DNA of 64,000 nucleotides from Hanleya hanleyi (lineage: Eukaryota; Mollusca; Polyplacophora; Lepidopleurida; Hanleyidae). The position numbers were made by a program, and so were the translations under genes. How positions within the stretch are numbered: the first letter of the stretch is position 1; every line of letters begins with the position of its first letter. The stretch spans positions 1-64,000 of the forward strand of contig JAVTVY010018858.1 in assembly GCA_036873755.1 (NCBI GenBank), read 5' to 3'. Under the pieces are notes generated by a model. It was not told the DNA's origin. It was given only the letters and a program-made list of their open reading frames with translations, and searched no databases. Shown piece by piece: positions 34,660 through 47,734 of this stretch.

Positions 34660-37274
34660 TGGCCAACGTGTGAAATTTACATTAACATCACTCTATTGCA
34701 TTGAGCCCTTTGGAAGACATACAATTTTGAGTCATTACCCGATCAAAATCATCATGCTGGGAAATACACAAGTTACTTTCTGGCAGATCATATTAATATA
34801 TAATCATATCAAGAAACTTGTAACCATTAATAGCTTCGCTAGTCTCAGATCTGAATAGTTCTAGTTTACATGTATACGAGCGGTTTGTAATTGTACTTGC
34901 CAAGTCTGTTCATATATGGTATGATATAGTGCCGAAACCCGTACAAATGGCCTCCGGATTGACAGATATAGACACCATATGTCTCATCGTTCATTGCAAA
35001 TGTAACTTTGTACATGGAAAGTCCGCACAATTTTGCTCTTTTCTATTTGATTTTACAGATCCATTAGTGTATATTAGCATTACTACTTTCAACAGGACTA
35101 GAGGAAATGTTCATCCTTTTTGAAGGAGAAACGAAATGCTTATGGTCTTCGAAATCTTTGCACAATTGTGTGCATTCTCCTTTCTACTTCTTTATGGAAA
35201 CATTGAATGTTTCATTACATGTATTTTGGGTAGGTGACCATGATACATTTTACACTAGATACCGGTACAGTGTGTAATGTGAACCCTTGTGTGCAAGTTC
35301 ATGTTCCCTTTGTGTCAGTCTTTTTGCAAGTCGGATACCTTTATAGGTGAGTCATTGTTTGTACTCTTGTGTCCAGGTCAGATCCCTTTGAACAAGTCAG
35401 TCTGCCCTAATTACATGTATCTGAGAGTCCGTGTTCATTATTTGTGAGCCAATGTGCCCTTGAATCAAGTCTGTGTTCCCTTCTGTTTGGGTCACACACA
35501 AGGGTATATTAACTCAATGTTCCTTCATATGAGAGTCCTTGTACCCTTGTCCGAGTCTGCTTTCTCTTATGTGCGAGTCATTTTGCCCATGGTGAGTCAA
35601 TGCATTATAATGCAAGTTAAAAATTTTCCATCAAAAATATCACTTCAAAGAGGTAGTAGCGTCATTTAAAAATTATTCAGCAAATAACATATTTCGATAA
35701 AAGTTATTTAGTAGTCGAGATCAACTGTGGGGAACGGTTTTCTGTGACCTCATTTTTTTAATATCTGACATGGGCATTGAAATCACACTTCCGACCTTCT
35801 CTGAATAACGTGACGGCACCTGCACTTGGCTCCAGTGCCGGAGATGACGTCACAAAACGCACATGGCATTCCAGGCGTGATGCTTTGCAACGTCCTACTT
35901 CTATCTTAGAACTTTTATTGCACTGTGGCAGCTCCCAACGTGACGTCTTGGACACCTGGTCAGGTTAGCCTTATGGGACCAATTAGCGTGTGGGTTGTAA
36001 TAGCATGGGTTGAAAGCTTATATTCCTCCTGCATAGAAAAATATCCAACAGAATGAAATGAAATTTTATAGAATAAAAACTAGTATTATCTTTATTCTGT
36101 GCCATCTAATTTCTGCTTTGGTGGTAAACTTGGCGAATAAATGAAGCAGACGACATCCGTATTTACACCATTGAAAAAGCTATCGACCACTTCAAAGGCT
36201 TGGATTTCCATGAAGCAATTCAGATATTTGCTAAACATAGTATTTTCCGAGTTGATTTTCTATTTGTCAGAATTGGAAAAATTCAGTTTCCTTACCGTAA
36301 ATATTTTCTGTCGAGCAATTTGACCGCACTGAACAGCGCCATGACAAGGGAGCACTTATTGTTTTCCTTCACAATGCGGTTCACTGGCAAATGTTGCATA
36401 GGAAATCAACGTTAGCAGTAGATGACGACTGCTCCATAAACTTTAAGATGTTGGATTTTTTCTTAGTGGGTGCATCATTTGTCTGAAATAATGGGACTTA
36501 CTAGTTAGAATATAACATTTTATTGTTGCAAGGATATTCAAAAGAACCCAGCTTTATTTATACAACAAAATGGTCACCAGTAATGGAATAAAACTTGTCA
36601 AAATAACTAAATCCCAACACCCACGTTAATTGGTTACACAGATCGGCAAATATCTGGAGTAGCCCCTATGCGCTTCTGGGCTTTCAAAGTTGAAAAGTTC
36701 GGTTGGAAACAATGACAATGATACAGAAATCATCCCGACAGGTTCTTCTATATTGTGTCTGTGGAAGTTATAGGATGATTTAGTTTTTAACGAAGTCTAC
36801 TAAAAAATGCAATAAAATTGGTCGCTAATTGGTCACACTAGGCTATCCGACGTCATCTCAGTAATTTCCCATTTTCATGTTGTTCACTAGACCGATTTGA
36901 AGAATCTGACAATATTGGTCCCTATAAGAAATACAAGACTTGAAAATCATTTGGCAAATGTTACAACTTTACAAGTGATCATGCCGTTGAGTTTTCCCGA
37001 ACAATTAAAATCATGCTACTACCTCCTCAACATTTGTATTAAATCGTTTGCATCGTTTTTGTGCCATATTTCATTGAGGATGTGTGCACAAGTGTGATCA
37101 GGCATTTTTTTTCTGGGAAGGAAACGTTAATTTTAATGTATGAATTTGTACGTTGAAAAATTATTGTGTATTGGTTTATTTGGCATCATACAAAAGGCCA
37201 AGTCTGATTAATTTTCTTTACAGTCGTGTTATTGAGTACCAGATAATGAGTGGAATATTGTTTCCATACTCAGA
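34660..37274. other. Unassigned intergenic DNA
   Basis: AT-rich, with only short frames and no convincing exon. A run of loosely repeated GTGTCCAGGTCA / GAGTC...TGTTCCCTT phrases lies at about 35280-35600. Confidence 0.4.
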
Positions 37275-37785
37275 GGTATTATTAGCCAAGATTCATAGCG
37301 TCTCCCTTCCCTCACCGCTACGCCGACAACAAACACATTTCCCTGGTGGTAACTCGAACATCTCCATGGCGCACTTATTATTACCTTTGCGCCCTATTGG
37401 ACCTTCATTAACTTGAGAAAATAGGCCGCCATGAATAAAAATACAGAAATGGCAGACTAAATGGCCATTCGTCGGTCAAAAATTAATTAGACGTTAAAAT
37501 TATCCCTATGGAGTCTCAAAATCACCTGAAATCGAGGGTCAAAAAGATGGGCATTTCCGTCATAATAGACCCTGTGTATTACAGGGGATGATGATCACAA
37601 CATCGATTATGGTATTTTTATTCACAGCGGCCCTTTTTCTCAAGTTAATTAAGGTCCAATAGGGCGCAAAGGTAATACTAAGTGCGCCATGGAGATGTTC
37701 GAATTACCACCAGGGAAATGTATTTGTCATCAGCATTATAGCGGTGAGGAAAGGGAGATGCTATGAATCTTAGCTAAGGTATTAT
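37275..37785. mobile_element. Foldback MITE with arms of about 170 bp
   Basis: Left arm blocks ATTCATAGCGTCTCCC, CATCTCCATGGCGCAC and CGCCCTATTGGACCTT match complements AAGGTCCAATAGGGCG, GTGCGCCATGGAGATG and GGGAGATGCTATGAAT on the right. No ORF of note. Confidence 0.8.
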
Positions 37786-39795
37786 TGAATGCAAGTGAAC
37801 AAATCTCCACAAATATTGTTTTCATCTATATAAGGTGTAAGATAATGATAAGCATAAACATGGCGCTGGATTATTTAAATGAATAAATAATTTGTCAGTA
37901 ATTTTAAGGTAACTCCTGATACAGAATATACATGTACTATGCAGAGATTTCACTCTCACACAGTGACAGAAATGGTGGATAATAAAGCATCTTGTGTTTC
38001 CCTTGAAAATGTATTTAGAAATGAAAAGCTTGTGAATTGTACTAGAACCATTTAATTAGAGATAGAATTTAATAAAATGTTCTCTCAAAGTATGTTCAAC
38101 CTCATGGCATGTCCATGCATTCTTCCATTGTCCAAGTTGTAAACTCTCACCAAACAGTGTAACAGTCTATGACCGATTCACCCTGGAAAACTAAACTGTG
38201 CATTCAATTCTAGCTTATGTTATATCCGTGCGCCCTTACAACGTCCTTTGTACACCAGAATCCCACCAAGCTCGAACATATTTTTAACACTGAACTAAAA
38301 CAGGTCCTACGAGATACGATTAACGTGGAAACGAATTTATTAGCATGAGAGAGATAGAATTAAGGTTAACGTCGCGTTCAGCAATATCTCCGCTATGTAG
38401 CGACGACCAGACAAAATTCTAAGTTTTCAAGTTAATAACTTAGTAATGTAATCCGACACATTAAAACATACACACAAGATAAAGCCCACCATTACATGCT
38501 AATATTTTACAATCTTACATAGGCCTTTAATGTATATTCATTTAGAAATTTTATTTTCATTCTATTTCTATTTTATTTCCTCTTTTGATAATATTGACCA
38601 ACACAATACGAACAATACAATGTTTTTCAAGATGAATGATCTACAATTTCAGCATACATAGTCATTTTGGGGAGCCTTTCATCACTTCTTTAAAAAAAAC
38701 ATGGCAGTCAAATGTATGTATAGGCTTGTCACTCAAAAGCCATAACCCTGAATGTAGGGAGATTTGATTTTTTCTTGCTTGATGCTCATTAAATCTTCCT
38801 CAGATCATTCTCACCTGACAAAGCTCTGGGGTGTGTACATGCACTTTATACACTGCTTTGTGGACTTCTTCAAGCAAATTATGCCGAAAGTACACATTGA
38901 TGTATACAAGACTTACAAATGTGTGTATAAAAGGTGCACACCGCTGTGCATGATAATTTTTGTCACACTTTGTGTATTTTTTGTACACAGTAGTTTTCAG
39001 AGTGTAGCGCTGTTGAGTCTTTTGTTGAGTTTTATTCTATATTGAGGTGCCTGGGTACATTTGTTGGAAAATTCAGGTGTTTTGAAAAATTCGACAAATC
39101 TCATGGGAAATGAACGTCCTCTACAAAGGCAAAGGGAAACTAGCACTAACATGTCAGATGCAGTCTTTAAAAATTTTGGCTATTCAACATCGTTTGTAAT
39201 TCTTGTCCATCCAGCCTACATTTGAGGCCGACTACATCTTTAACCGAATTTTCCACCCGGACATTTTTCAACACCTTTTACCATGTTTCATTCAGCAATG
39301 ACAGATCTGACTGGATCGAAGAATAAATTCAGTTTGTTAGAAAGAAATTCCAATAATTAATTTAATTAGAGCCTGAAAATGGTCTCTCCCATCAATTCCG
39401 CCCCAAGACCTGATACTTCATCATACTACAAATTGTAAATATGAATTTTAGTATTATAGCGTGGCCCGGCTGACAAAAGTTATGTGACTCGCATATATGA
39501 ATTTTCTGACCACTTTACGCTGAATAAAATTAATCTCTAGATTCACAGGCACATTTTTGAGAAATTGATGAACGAGGGAGACCCTGCTTTAAAATCTTAT
39601 GTTTCGCACAAACCAAATATATTCATCTTTTCTGGCACACTGGTGCACAATTGCATGAAACCTACAATGATCTTCGAGTTACTTCTAATAGAAAAAGAAT
39701 GACTTGATGTCTAAGAACATTATTTTGGCAAAACTTTGAGAGAGAGGTGTGTAAAAACGAAAAAAAAAAAAAAAACATCTAGGAAAAATGAAGGC
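37786..39795. other. Unassigned intergenic DNA
   Basis: No convincing exon. An isolated end of the TTTGAGGC..TACATCT TTAA-type MITE lies near 39227-39250 and an A-run at 39761-39777. Confidence 0.4.
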
Positions 39796-40218
39796 TGAGT
39801 GAGTGAATAGGATCTAAAGTCGCTTTCAACAATATTTCAGTCATATCACGACGAACCAGGTGAGTGAGTGAATAGAATTTAACGTCGCTTTCAACAATAT
39901 TCCAGCCATATCATGACGAGTGAATAGAATTTAACGTCGCTTTCAACAATATTTCAGCTATATCACGACGAACCAACTAAGCACCACCCAGCCCAGTAGT
40001 GTTCCTGCTACTTCAAAGAAGAAATCTTTGAAGCAGCATGAAACCAGACACCCTCCTCCACCCTATAAAACACTGAGGACAGCGCACAAGACACAGACAG
40101 GACGCTTACATGGTGCAATAAAGACAAGTGATATTACAGTGTTAGACATCACATTATCAAGTTCCTGTTGCTTCTCAGCAAAATGCAGCAGGAACCTGAA
40201 CCCACCCAACCACCCACC
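39796..40218 (-). mobile_element. SINE-like element, copy C (with duplicated tails)
   Basis: Inverted relative to copies A and B. Starts with three successive tail units (GTGAATAG..TTTAACGTCGCTTTCAACAA near 39801, 39855 and 39920), then the family body to CAGGAACCTGAACCCACCC. Tail multiplication is unusual. Confidence 0.75.
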
Positions 40219-40235
40219 TGTGACCTTGACCTTTG

Positions 40236-40515
40236 AGTGTGTGAGTAAGTGAATAGAATTTAACATCGCTTTCAACAATATTTCAGCTATATCGCAATGA
40301 ACCAACTGAGTACCACCCAGCCATGTTGCATTCCTGTTGCTTCAAAGAAAAAAATCTTTGAAGCAACATGGAACCAGAAACCTGCCATCCACCCTGAAAA
40401 ACACTGAGGACAGCACAAGACACAGGACATTTACAGGTGCAATAAAGACAAGTGCAATAACACCACATTATCAAGTTCCTGTTGCTTCTCAATAAAATGT
40501 ATTGAAGCAACAGGA
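40236..40515 (-). mobile_element. SINE-like element, copy D
   Basis: Directly behind copy C in the same orientation. Tail GTGAATAGAATTTAACATCG, body AATCTTTGAAGCAACATGG and TCAAGTTCCTGTTGCTTCTC. Head end truncated or diverged. Confidence 0.72.
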
Positions 40516-42232
40516 CATGATTCTGAACAAAAACTGACATAGTGGTGACTGAAACTAGAAATTTATTTGATTCAGCCTCAGAAATATGAGGCTTTAAGAT
40601 CTTTAAGATCACCATGGTCAAAGAAAACAAATGCAGAAAATACTATTTTCAGCAATTTCAATTTATTATCTATTATTCCTAAGTTGATTTTTCACTTTTT
40701 CAAATAAATATACAGGCACATGTATATGAATGGGAATGTTACATAAACTTCCAAATGGGTACTGGGTGATATATAAAAATATATGCAGCAAGTTTGATCG
40801 TATATGTTCTCGGAGACATCTCATATACAGTATGTGTATATGTAAGCTACAGTGTGCAGAGAAGGAAACATTCAGTAAAGGGAAACCTTATCCAATACTG
40901 TTAACTTCAAATGATGCAAGAAAGGGAAGTGTCATATCTAATTTTTTAGAGGTATTTCAAGCAATGTAATCATCAGTGAATGGTTGCTAACTGGGAATCA
41001 TATAATTTTAATCACCCTGCAACCTGCCCTTGCCTGAATGAAAACAAAAATGGGCAATTTCCACTACAGTTCAATTTAATCACTAGACAATGCTGTCTGG
41101 CCTCTTTGGCAGCGGGCAGTGCACCAACACTTGGCTGGCCGCTTGAGCTGCAGTTCGTCATTCCAAGCGCTTCCCTATGACTAACCGGCAACATTTTTTC
41201 AAACAATGATAACTGGTATATTTTCAATCTGATTATGCCAAAATCACCATAATTGTAAGCTTATTGGTCTTTCCTTGGAATAGCAAAAATATTTTATCAA
41301 TAACATATTTACACCAGTTATCAGTAGTTGAAAAACCCGCTTCATGTTACAAGAGATCCTGAAGGATCTTGGCGCCCACCATTGTCCGATAATTGTAAGC
41401 TAATGACAAGAGGATCTTTTTGTCCATTGTTACTGAGACGATTGAGTTGTAATTTTGTTTACAGAATTTCGAATCTGAGCGAAAAAGATCGAAAAAGCGA
41501 CACTGGAAAACACCAAGATATAATCTTTCTAAGTTTCGGGAGTTTCAAGATTTCTAGAAACTGAACTTATGTCAGTTGTTATAGTACAAGAGAAATGAGC
41601 AAAGTTAGTCTGAAAGTGAATGTACATGTACGGAGGATCCTTCGTCTTCGTTTTGTAGTATTTTTATTTTATTTATTTTTTTGCACGGGTCATCATTGGG
41701 TACTGGAAGTGAAGAAAAATCTCTTTCATACTTTGGCATACTTAAGATTTTATAATTTGGAACGAATGCTAATTCTGTTCTGTTTACTGGACTAGTTTGA
41801 GATATCTCTTTTAAGATACCATGCTCGAAAATAGTAAGATGGTACAATACTTAATACTGAAGGGATCCGGTCCGCGCAGTAATGTTGAAACTTCGAATTT
41901 GAAAGTGTCTGAATCTTGATTATTTCCCTTGGATCGAAACATGCAGTAGTTTACAGTTGTCGAGTTGTGACATTGTGTCACAAGAGTGACGTCCCTGCAT
42001 GTAGCTGACCTGCCGGCAGACGAAAGGGTGGGGCAGTTCACTTGCAACTGCATGGACTAAAGAAAACTGATTTAAAATTTGACGAAATACATTTTAATTC
42101 CGAATTATTTTAACTCCTTGATATGGAAGGTGAAGATATGGATATTCTCTATAGTCAATATATAGAATATGCCCGACCCTTTAATCCATCGACTCTTGTG
42201 ATGCAATGTCACAACTCGGGATCACCGTATTA
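40516..42232. other. Unassigned intergenic DNA
   Basis: Several 60-80 aa frames without recognisable motifs; none supported as an exon. No other structure noted. Confidence 0.35.
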
Positions 42233-43890
42233 ATTGGATTTTCGAATCGGACTGGAAAAGGTATCTTGCACAACTAGGCCCCATGTGGGACCTGTGTACC
42301 AAATTTCAGAACGATCCATGAAATGTTTCCTGAGAATTCAAGATAAGTGTTTCAAGGGGAAATTCAAGATGGGCGCCTGGTGGCCATATTGGATTTTCGA
42401 AACGGACCAGAAAAGGTATCTTGCACAACTAGGTGACATGGGTAACTTGTGTACCAAATTTGATAAAGATCCATGCGGTAGTTCCTGAGAAATCGCAATA
42501 ACAAAGTTTCATGGGGAAATCCAAGATGGCCGCCTGATGGACATATTGGATTTAGGAATCGGACCAGAAAGGTATGTTGCACAACTGGACCACAAGGGCA
42601 ACCTGTCTACCACATTTGAGAAAGATCCAGGCCGTACTTCCTGAGAAATCACGATAACAAATTTTCATGAGGAAATCTAAGATGGCCGCCTGGTGGCCAT
42701 ATTGGATTTCCAATTTGAACCGAAAAAGGTATCTTGCACAACTAGACTCCAAGGGGAACCTGTGTACCAAATTTGATAAAGATCCATGCAGTAGTTCCTG
42801 AGAAATCGCGGTAACAAGGTTTCAGGGGGGAAATCCAAGATGGCTGCCTGGTGGCCATATTGGATTTTCGAATCGGACCAGAAAAGGTATCTTGCACAAC
42901 TAGACCCCAAGGGGAACCTGTGTACCAAATTTGAGAAAGATCCATGCAGTGGTTCCTGAGAAATCGCGATAACAAGGTTTCATGGGGAAATCCAAGATGG
43001 CTGCCTGGTGGCCATATTGGATTTTCGAATCGGACCAGAAAAGGTTTCTTGCACAACTAGACCCCAAGGGGAACCTGTATGCCAAATTTGAAAAAGATCC
43101 ATGCAGTAGTTCCTGAGAAATCGCGGTAACAAGGTTTCATGGGGAAATCCAAGATGGCTGCCTGGTGGCCATATTGGATTTTGAATCGGACCACAACAGG
43201 TTTCTTACACAACTAGACCCCAAGGGGAACCTGTGTACCAAATTTGAAAAAGATCCATGCAGTAGTTCCTGAGAAATCGCGGTAACAAGGTTTCATGGGG
43301 AAATCCAAGATGACTGCCTGGTGGCCATATTGGATTTTCGAATCGGACCGGAAAAGATTTCTTGCACAACTAGACCCCAAGGGAACCTGGGTACCAAATT
43401 TGAAAAAGATCCATGCAGTAGTTCCTGAGAAATCGCGGTAACAAGGTTTCAGGGGGAAATCCAAGATGGCTGCCTGGTGGCCATATTGGATTTTCGAATC
43501 GGACCAGAAAAGGCTTCTTGCACAACTAGACCCCAAGGGGAACCTGTGTACCAAATTTGGAAAAGATCCATGCAGTAGTTCCTGAGAAATCGCGGTAACA
43601 AGGTTTGATGGGGAAATCCAAGATGGCTGCCTGGTGGCCATATTGGATTTTCGAATTGGACCAGAAAAGTTTTCTTGCACAACTAGACCCCAAGGGGAAC
43701 CTGTGTACCAAATTTGAAAAAAGATCCATGCAGTAGTTCCTGAGAAATCGCGGTAACAAGAATTGTTTACGGACGGACTGACGGACTGACTGACTGACGG
43801 ACGGACTGACGGACGGACTGACTGACGGACGACGGACCACGGACGAAAAGTGATTTGAACAGCCCACCATCTGGTGATGGTGGGCTAAAA
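42233..43890. repeat. Tandem array 1: about 156-bp units, ACGG tract and terminal hairpin
   Basis: About nine units with starts of the AAGATGG block near 42366, 42523, 42678, 42837, 42994, 43150, 43306, 43462 and 43619 (spacing 155-159 bp). Units carry AAGATGGCTGCCTGGTGGCC, ATTGGATTTTCGAATCGGAC and TTCCTGAGAAATCGCGGTAA. The array ends in an (ACGG/ACTG)n tract (43767-43850), a hairpin AGCCCACCATC/GATGGTGGGCT and TAAAAAC. Layout like bivalve pearl-type elements (from memory). Confidence 0.88.
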
Positions 43891-44243
43891 ACATAGGGGG
43901 AGAGATCATGAGAACAACCCATGCATATGGTGACCCACGTGCTGTTCACCAGTGTCGCCGACACAGGGGCCAGAAAGCATTGTCCAAGGATTATGGTGGA
44001 AAGACCCCATTTATATGCTCTGTTGAATAATAAGCCAACACTGTGTGTACTCAGACCAATGATAGCTTCTCAATATAATATTTGACTGGGATTGCACGGT
44101 GAGGTGTGACCCTATCTGGACATCTTTTGTTCATCATAATAGTCATGCAGGCAAGACTTAAAGCGGGTCACACACTGCACTGCGCATTCCGTTCGAGAAA
44201 TATATCGTGAAGCCCTGATTACAGAGGTAGTGTCCAGAACTGA

Positions 44244-44296
44244 GTGGGAGTGAATATGATTTAACGTCGCTTTCAACTATAATTAAATCATATCAT
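44244..44296 (-). mobile_element. Solo SINE tail
   Basis: GTGAATATGATTTAACGTCG to ATCATATCATGACA: only the shared 3' tail domain, no identifiable head. Confidence 0.6.
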
Positions 44297-44789
44297 GACA
44301 TTTGGGTCCTAGTCCTTTTTACACCTGGGAAGCCCTCAGGTGACCCAGTCCGTCGCCTCTTTATGATAAGTTGTCTGAGGAGCTGAGGTCCATTCTTACC
44401 ACGACCTAGGTAGTCTCTATCATCTCTACTGATTCGAACAATCATGAATGTGAGAAGCTTCAGGATCAACTGAAATCGAAACAATCTCTTGTGTCTGTCA
44501 AATTTGTTTGAGCTGTGGATCACTCTCCTGGATTTTGTAAATATTGCGAGAGTGATCAATGTTTCGTGAGAGTGAATCTTGTCAATATTACTCTCCATTA
44601 CTATTCTATTTTCGGGAAGTTAGGTGAGTGATGGAGAGGGAGAGTAATCACTCTCTTCAATACGAAGCTGCGCATCTGGAAACCCCTCGGCTCTGGGCGC
44701 CAGCCATTCATAATGTATTCAATTTGAACCAAGATTTCAGGAACACCAAGCAGTCAAGCGACAAATATACAGATTATCAAAAATTTTGC

Positions 44790-45917
44790 AATTAGAAATG
44801 GCCACTAAGGTTTCCGTCCAATCAGAGAAACCGGTATTCTTTACATAAGTCTCTTGATGCATCGATGATGTATACCAAATTTTACATCGAGCATTCGAAC
44901 GTTATCAGAGATAGAGATCATTAATGATTTCACATAAATTAAAGATGGCCGCCCATCCTTCCCGCTACTCAGAGGAACTGATGTGGTTATTCATTGCAAG
45001 TCTCTTGATACATCGATGCTGTATACCAAGTTTCGTATAGAACACTGAAATGGTATCAAAGATATACATCATTAAATATTTTGCATAAATTAAAGATGGC
45101 CACCGAGGTTTCTGCCCAATCAGAGAAACCAGAACTGTCATTTATCGTATAAGTCTCTTGATGCATCGATGATGTATACCAAATTTTACATCGAGCACTT
45201 GAACGATATCAGAGATAGAGATCATTAATGATTTTGCATAAATTAAAGATGGCCGCCCATCCTTCCCGCCAATCAGAGGAACTGATGTGGTTATTCATTG
45301 CAGGTCTCTTGATACATTGATGCTGTATAACAAGTTTCGTATAGAACACTTAAATGGTATCAGAGATATATATCATTAAAGATTTTGCATAAATTAAAGA
45401 TGGCCACCAAGGTTTCCACCAAATCAGGGAAACTGGTTTGGTCATTCCTTTGAAGGTTCTTGATACTTCGATGATCTATACCAAGTTTCAAACTGAACAG
45501 CGAAATGGTACCGGAGATACACAAGATTAATGATTTCGCATAAATTAACGATGGCCGCCAAAGTTTCCAACGAATCGGGATCCATTCAATAGGGTTCTGG
45601 GTCACGAGCATATGAATGTGCACTGCAAGTTTGGTGTGCCTAGGGTAAGTCGTTCTAAAGATATCTTGGTAATGAGAAAGCTGTGATGGTTTCGCATAAA
45701 TTAAAGATGGCCACCAAAGTTTCCAACCGATCGGGTCCACATTCAATAGGGTTCCGAGTCACGAGCATATGGATGTGCACTGCAAGTTTGGTGTGCCTAG
45801 GGTAAGTCGTTCTAAAGATCTCTTGGCAACGAGAAAGGTGTGACGGACAGACGGACGGACATACAAGACAACGACAATACGGTACCCTTCGGCCAAATGT
45901 TGGCCAAGGGGTAAAAA
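44790..45917. repeat. Tandem array 2: about 152-bp units, ACGG tract and terminal hairpin
   Basis: Six units with AAATTAAAGATGGCCGCC-like cores near 44939, 45091, 45243, 45396, 45548 and 45702. Other unit parts: CTCTTGATACATCGATG and TATACCAAGTTTCGTATAG. Ends with ACGGACAGACGGACGGAC (about 45843), then hairpin CCTTCGGCCAAATG/TTGGCCAAGG and GGGTAAAAAC. Same plan as array 1 with different unit sequence. Confidence 0.85.
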
Positions 45918-46607
45918 CGAGAGACCATTACAGATGTGAGCACTTGTCATCTCTCAAATGTCCACATCAAGCTTCCTATGCTATTGGTTGTATGGCTGTA
46001 CTATTTATACCTCTAAGTCAATCAAAACAATAAATATATCTTATAACCATCACGATAGTAGTTTGGACAAATCACTTTTGCTGCCTTCTGAGAACGATGA
46101 GAATGGGGAAGAATAGAAATGTGGAATCTCAATGTTTCAAACAATACAGACCTGTACTACATGGATATGAACAGAGCACTGTACATGCTATATGAAAATA
46201 AAAACAATTATATATAAGGACGGTGATTTGTATTTCTACAAATACATGTACATTCAAATCTATAATACCGAAAGCAAATAAACTAGAAATCTGTAACCTT
46301 AGTTTAGAGTGCAAGTAAGAATACATTGACCACCGCCTCCCAATATAATACATGTGATGCAAGATGCACAGTAAAATTGAATGTGTCGTGTTCACGCTGA
46401 TAACAAAAATCGAGTGATGCATCAGGGGAGACCAGCTGATCTGGTCTCGTCCATGATTGTGTGCCGACTCCGCATCTCGTCTTTCGTGTGTACAGACTAC
46501 CAACGAGTCGAGTGGTTTCGGCAGTCTACATGCAGCTAGTCCAATCTAATGTTACAGACTTCTAGCTCATTAGCTTCCGATAAATACAAACGACTTTCTA
46601 TGCAGTC
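45918..46607. other. Unassigned intergenic DNA
   Basis: No recognisable exon or repeat. Confidence 0.35.
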
Positions 46608-46984
46608 AACAGGTTTGGGAGATCCAGCTCTCTAAGTGGAGGTAAAAAGGTCGTTTTTGCTCAATAACTTTTGATTTCTTCTTAACCAATACTCCCAAAC
46701 TTCAGGCACATTGATCTATCTATTGTTCCATGTCCTAAAATTAATTTGCCATTTGAAGAACCAGTCAAGAAGACAATGTTGTTGAAATAACAGGACAGAT
46801 ATTTGGCCTATTTGATGCAAATTAGGCAAACGACAATTTATTTCTTTACTACCATTTGATGGGGATATAAATGTCTGTGTGCACCTTCCGAGGATTTTGT
46901 TGAGTTCATTTTGTATGCTAATTTATTGAGCAAAAACTATCTTTTTTACCTCCATTTTAGAGAGCGGGATCACCCTAACCTGTT
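46608..46984. mobile_element. MITE with terminal inverted repeats of about 60 bp
   Basis: Left end AACAGGTTTGGGAGATCCAG.., AGGTAAAAAGG, TTTTTGCTCAATAA; right end TTATTGAGCAAAAACTAT.., CTAACCTGTT, complementary with a few differences. 377 bp, no ORF. Confidence 0.82.
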
Positions 46985-47068
46985 CAACATGTTCAATCAT
47001 TTCAACACCTTTGAATAATTTAGGGGTGACCGAAATAGTATACCAACTATTCAATCAGCTTCCGCGTA

Positions 47069-47437
47069 ATGTCACTTCAATTTAATCAATTTTGCCATTT
47101 TGGACCAACCAATCAACTGACAGAACTGGCATGGAAGAATCGAAAGGTGATTTCATTTCTTGATGAGATACGTGAGAAAAATGCAGATTTGATGATGGCT
47201 CTGAGGGCCCTGGATATACGAGAACAGTGGGTGGTAAGCGACTTAATCCACGTTATTATTTGTTTTGAAGTGAGTGCCAAATATCAAAGGCAATCCTCTC
47301 CAGTGAGCTGGCTCAGCGATTTAAATTGTCAGTTACTGCAGAGAACTGAAAGGAATTTCAAACTGATTGGTGGACTCGATTACCATGATTACAAGCACTC
47401 AAGCTTCGTACCGGTAAAAGAAAATGAAGCAGTCTGA
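47069..47437 (+). CDS. Unrecognised protein or last exon (122 aa)
   Basis: Uninterrupted frame starting MSLQFNQFCHFGPTNQLTEL and ending VPVKENEAV. Composition looks protein-like (helical, e.g. ISFLDEIREKNADLMMALRA) with no repeat hallmark. An AATAAA at 47697-47702 on this strand follows about 260 bp after the stop, and the locus is tail to tail with PPP1R35. A donor-like GTAAGC near 47233 means part of the frame could be intronic. I do not recognise the family; it may be a single-exon gene or the terminal exon of a larger one. Confidence 0.4.
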   Translation: MSLQFNQFCHFGPTNQLTELAWKNRKVISFLDEIREKNADLMMALRALDIREQWVVSDLIHVIICFEVSAKYQRQSSPVSWLSDLNCQLLQRTERNFKLIGGLDYHDYKHSSFVPVKENEAV

Positions 47438-47680
47438 ACCTGGAAGGATGCAGTAGAGTTATGAGGGTATTGGTTTTGGTCTGTATGTCTATCCATGTAT
47501 CTCTCTGTGAGTGTTCATTCCTTTGTCCTCGGTACAAGCAGCAACTATGGATTTCCAGGGAACATTCCAGGGTGTATTGGGCTTTGAATTTTCAAACTTG
47601 CAGACATAATACTAAATCTTGAGCACAATATGTGCAGTCTCTGAATGGTTTATTAAAGTTCTAATACTTTGAGCAACCCA

Positions 47681-47686
47681 TTTATT
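47681..47686 (-). terminator. Polyadenylation signal for PPP1R35
   Basis: TTTATT on the plus strand, i.e. AATAAA on the minus strand, about 50 bp after the PPP1R35 stop. Confidence 0.6.
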
Positions 47687-47696
47687 CTAGGACGGA

Positions 47697-47702
47697 AATA
47701 AA
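47697..47702 (+). terminator. Polyadenylation signal for the converging plus-strand gene
   Basis: AATAAA within GGAAATAAAGTTT, so the two 3' ends overlap by a few tens of bases. Confidence 0.5.
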
Positions 47703-47734
47703 GTTTAACAATTGACTTGAGACTTATTCAATAA

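Noticed and set aside
43213..43909. Minus-strand frames of 127-155 aa over array 1
   Set aside because: Translation of the 156-bp tandem unit (156 = 52 x 3); no protein family.
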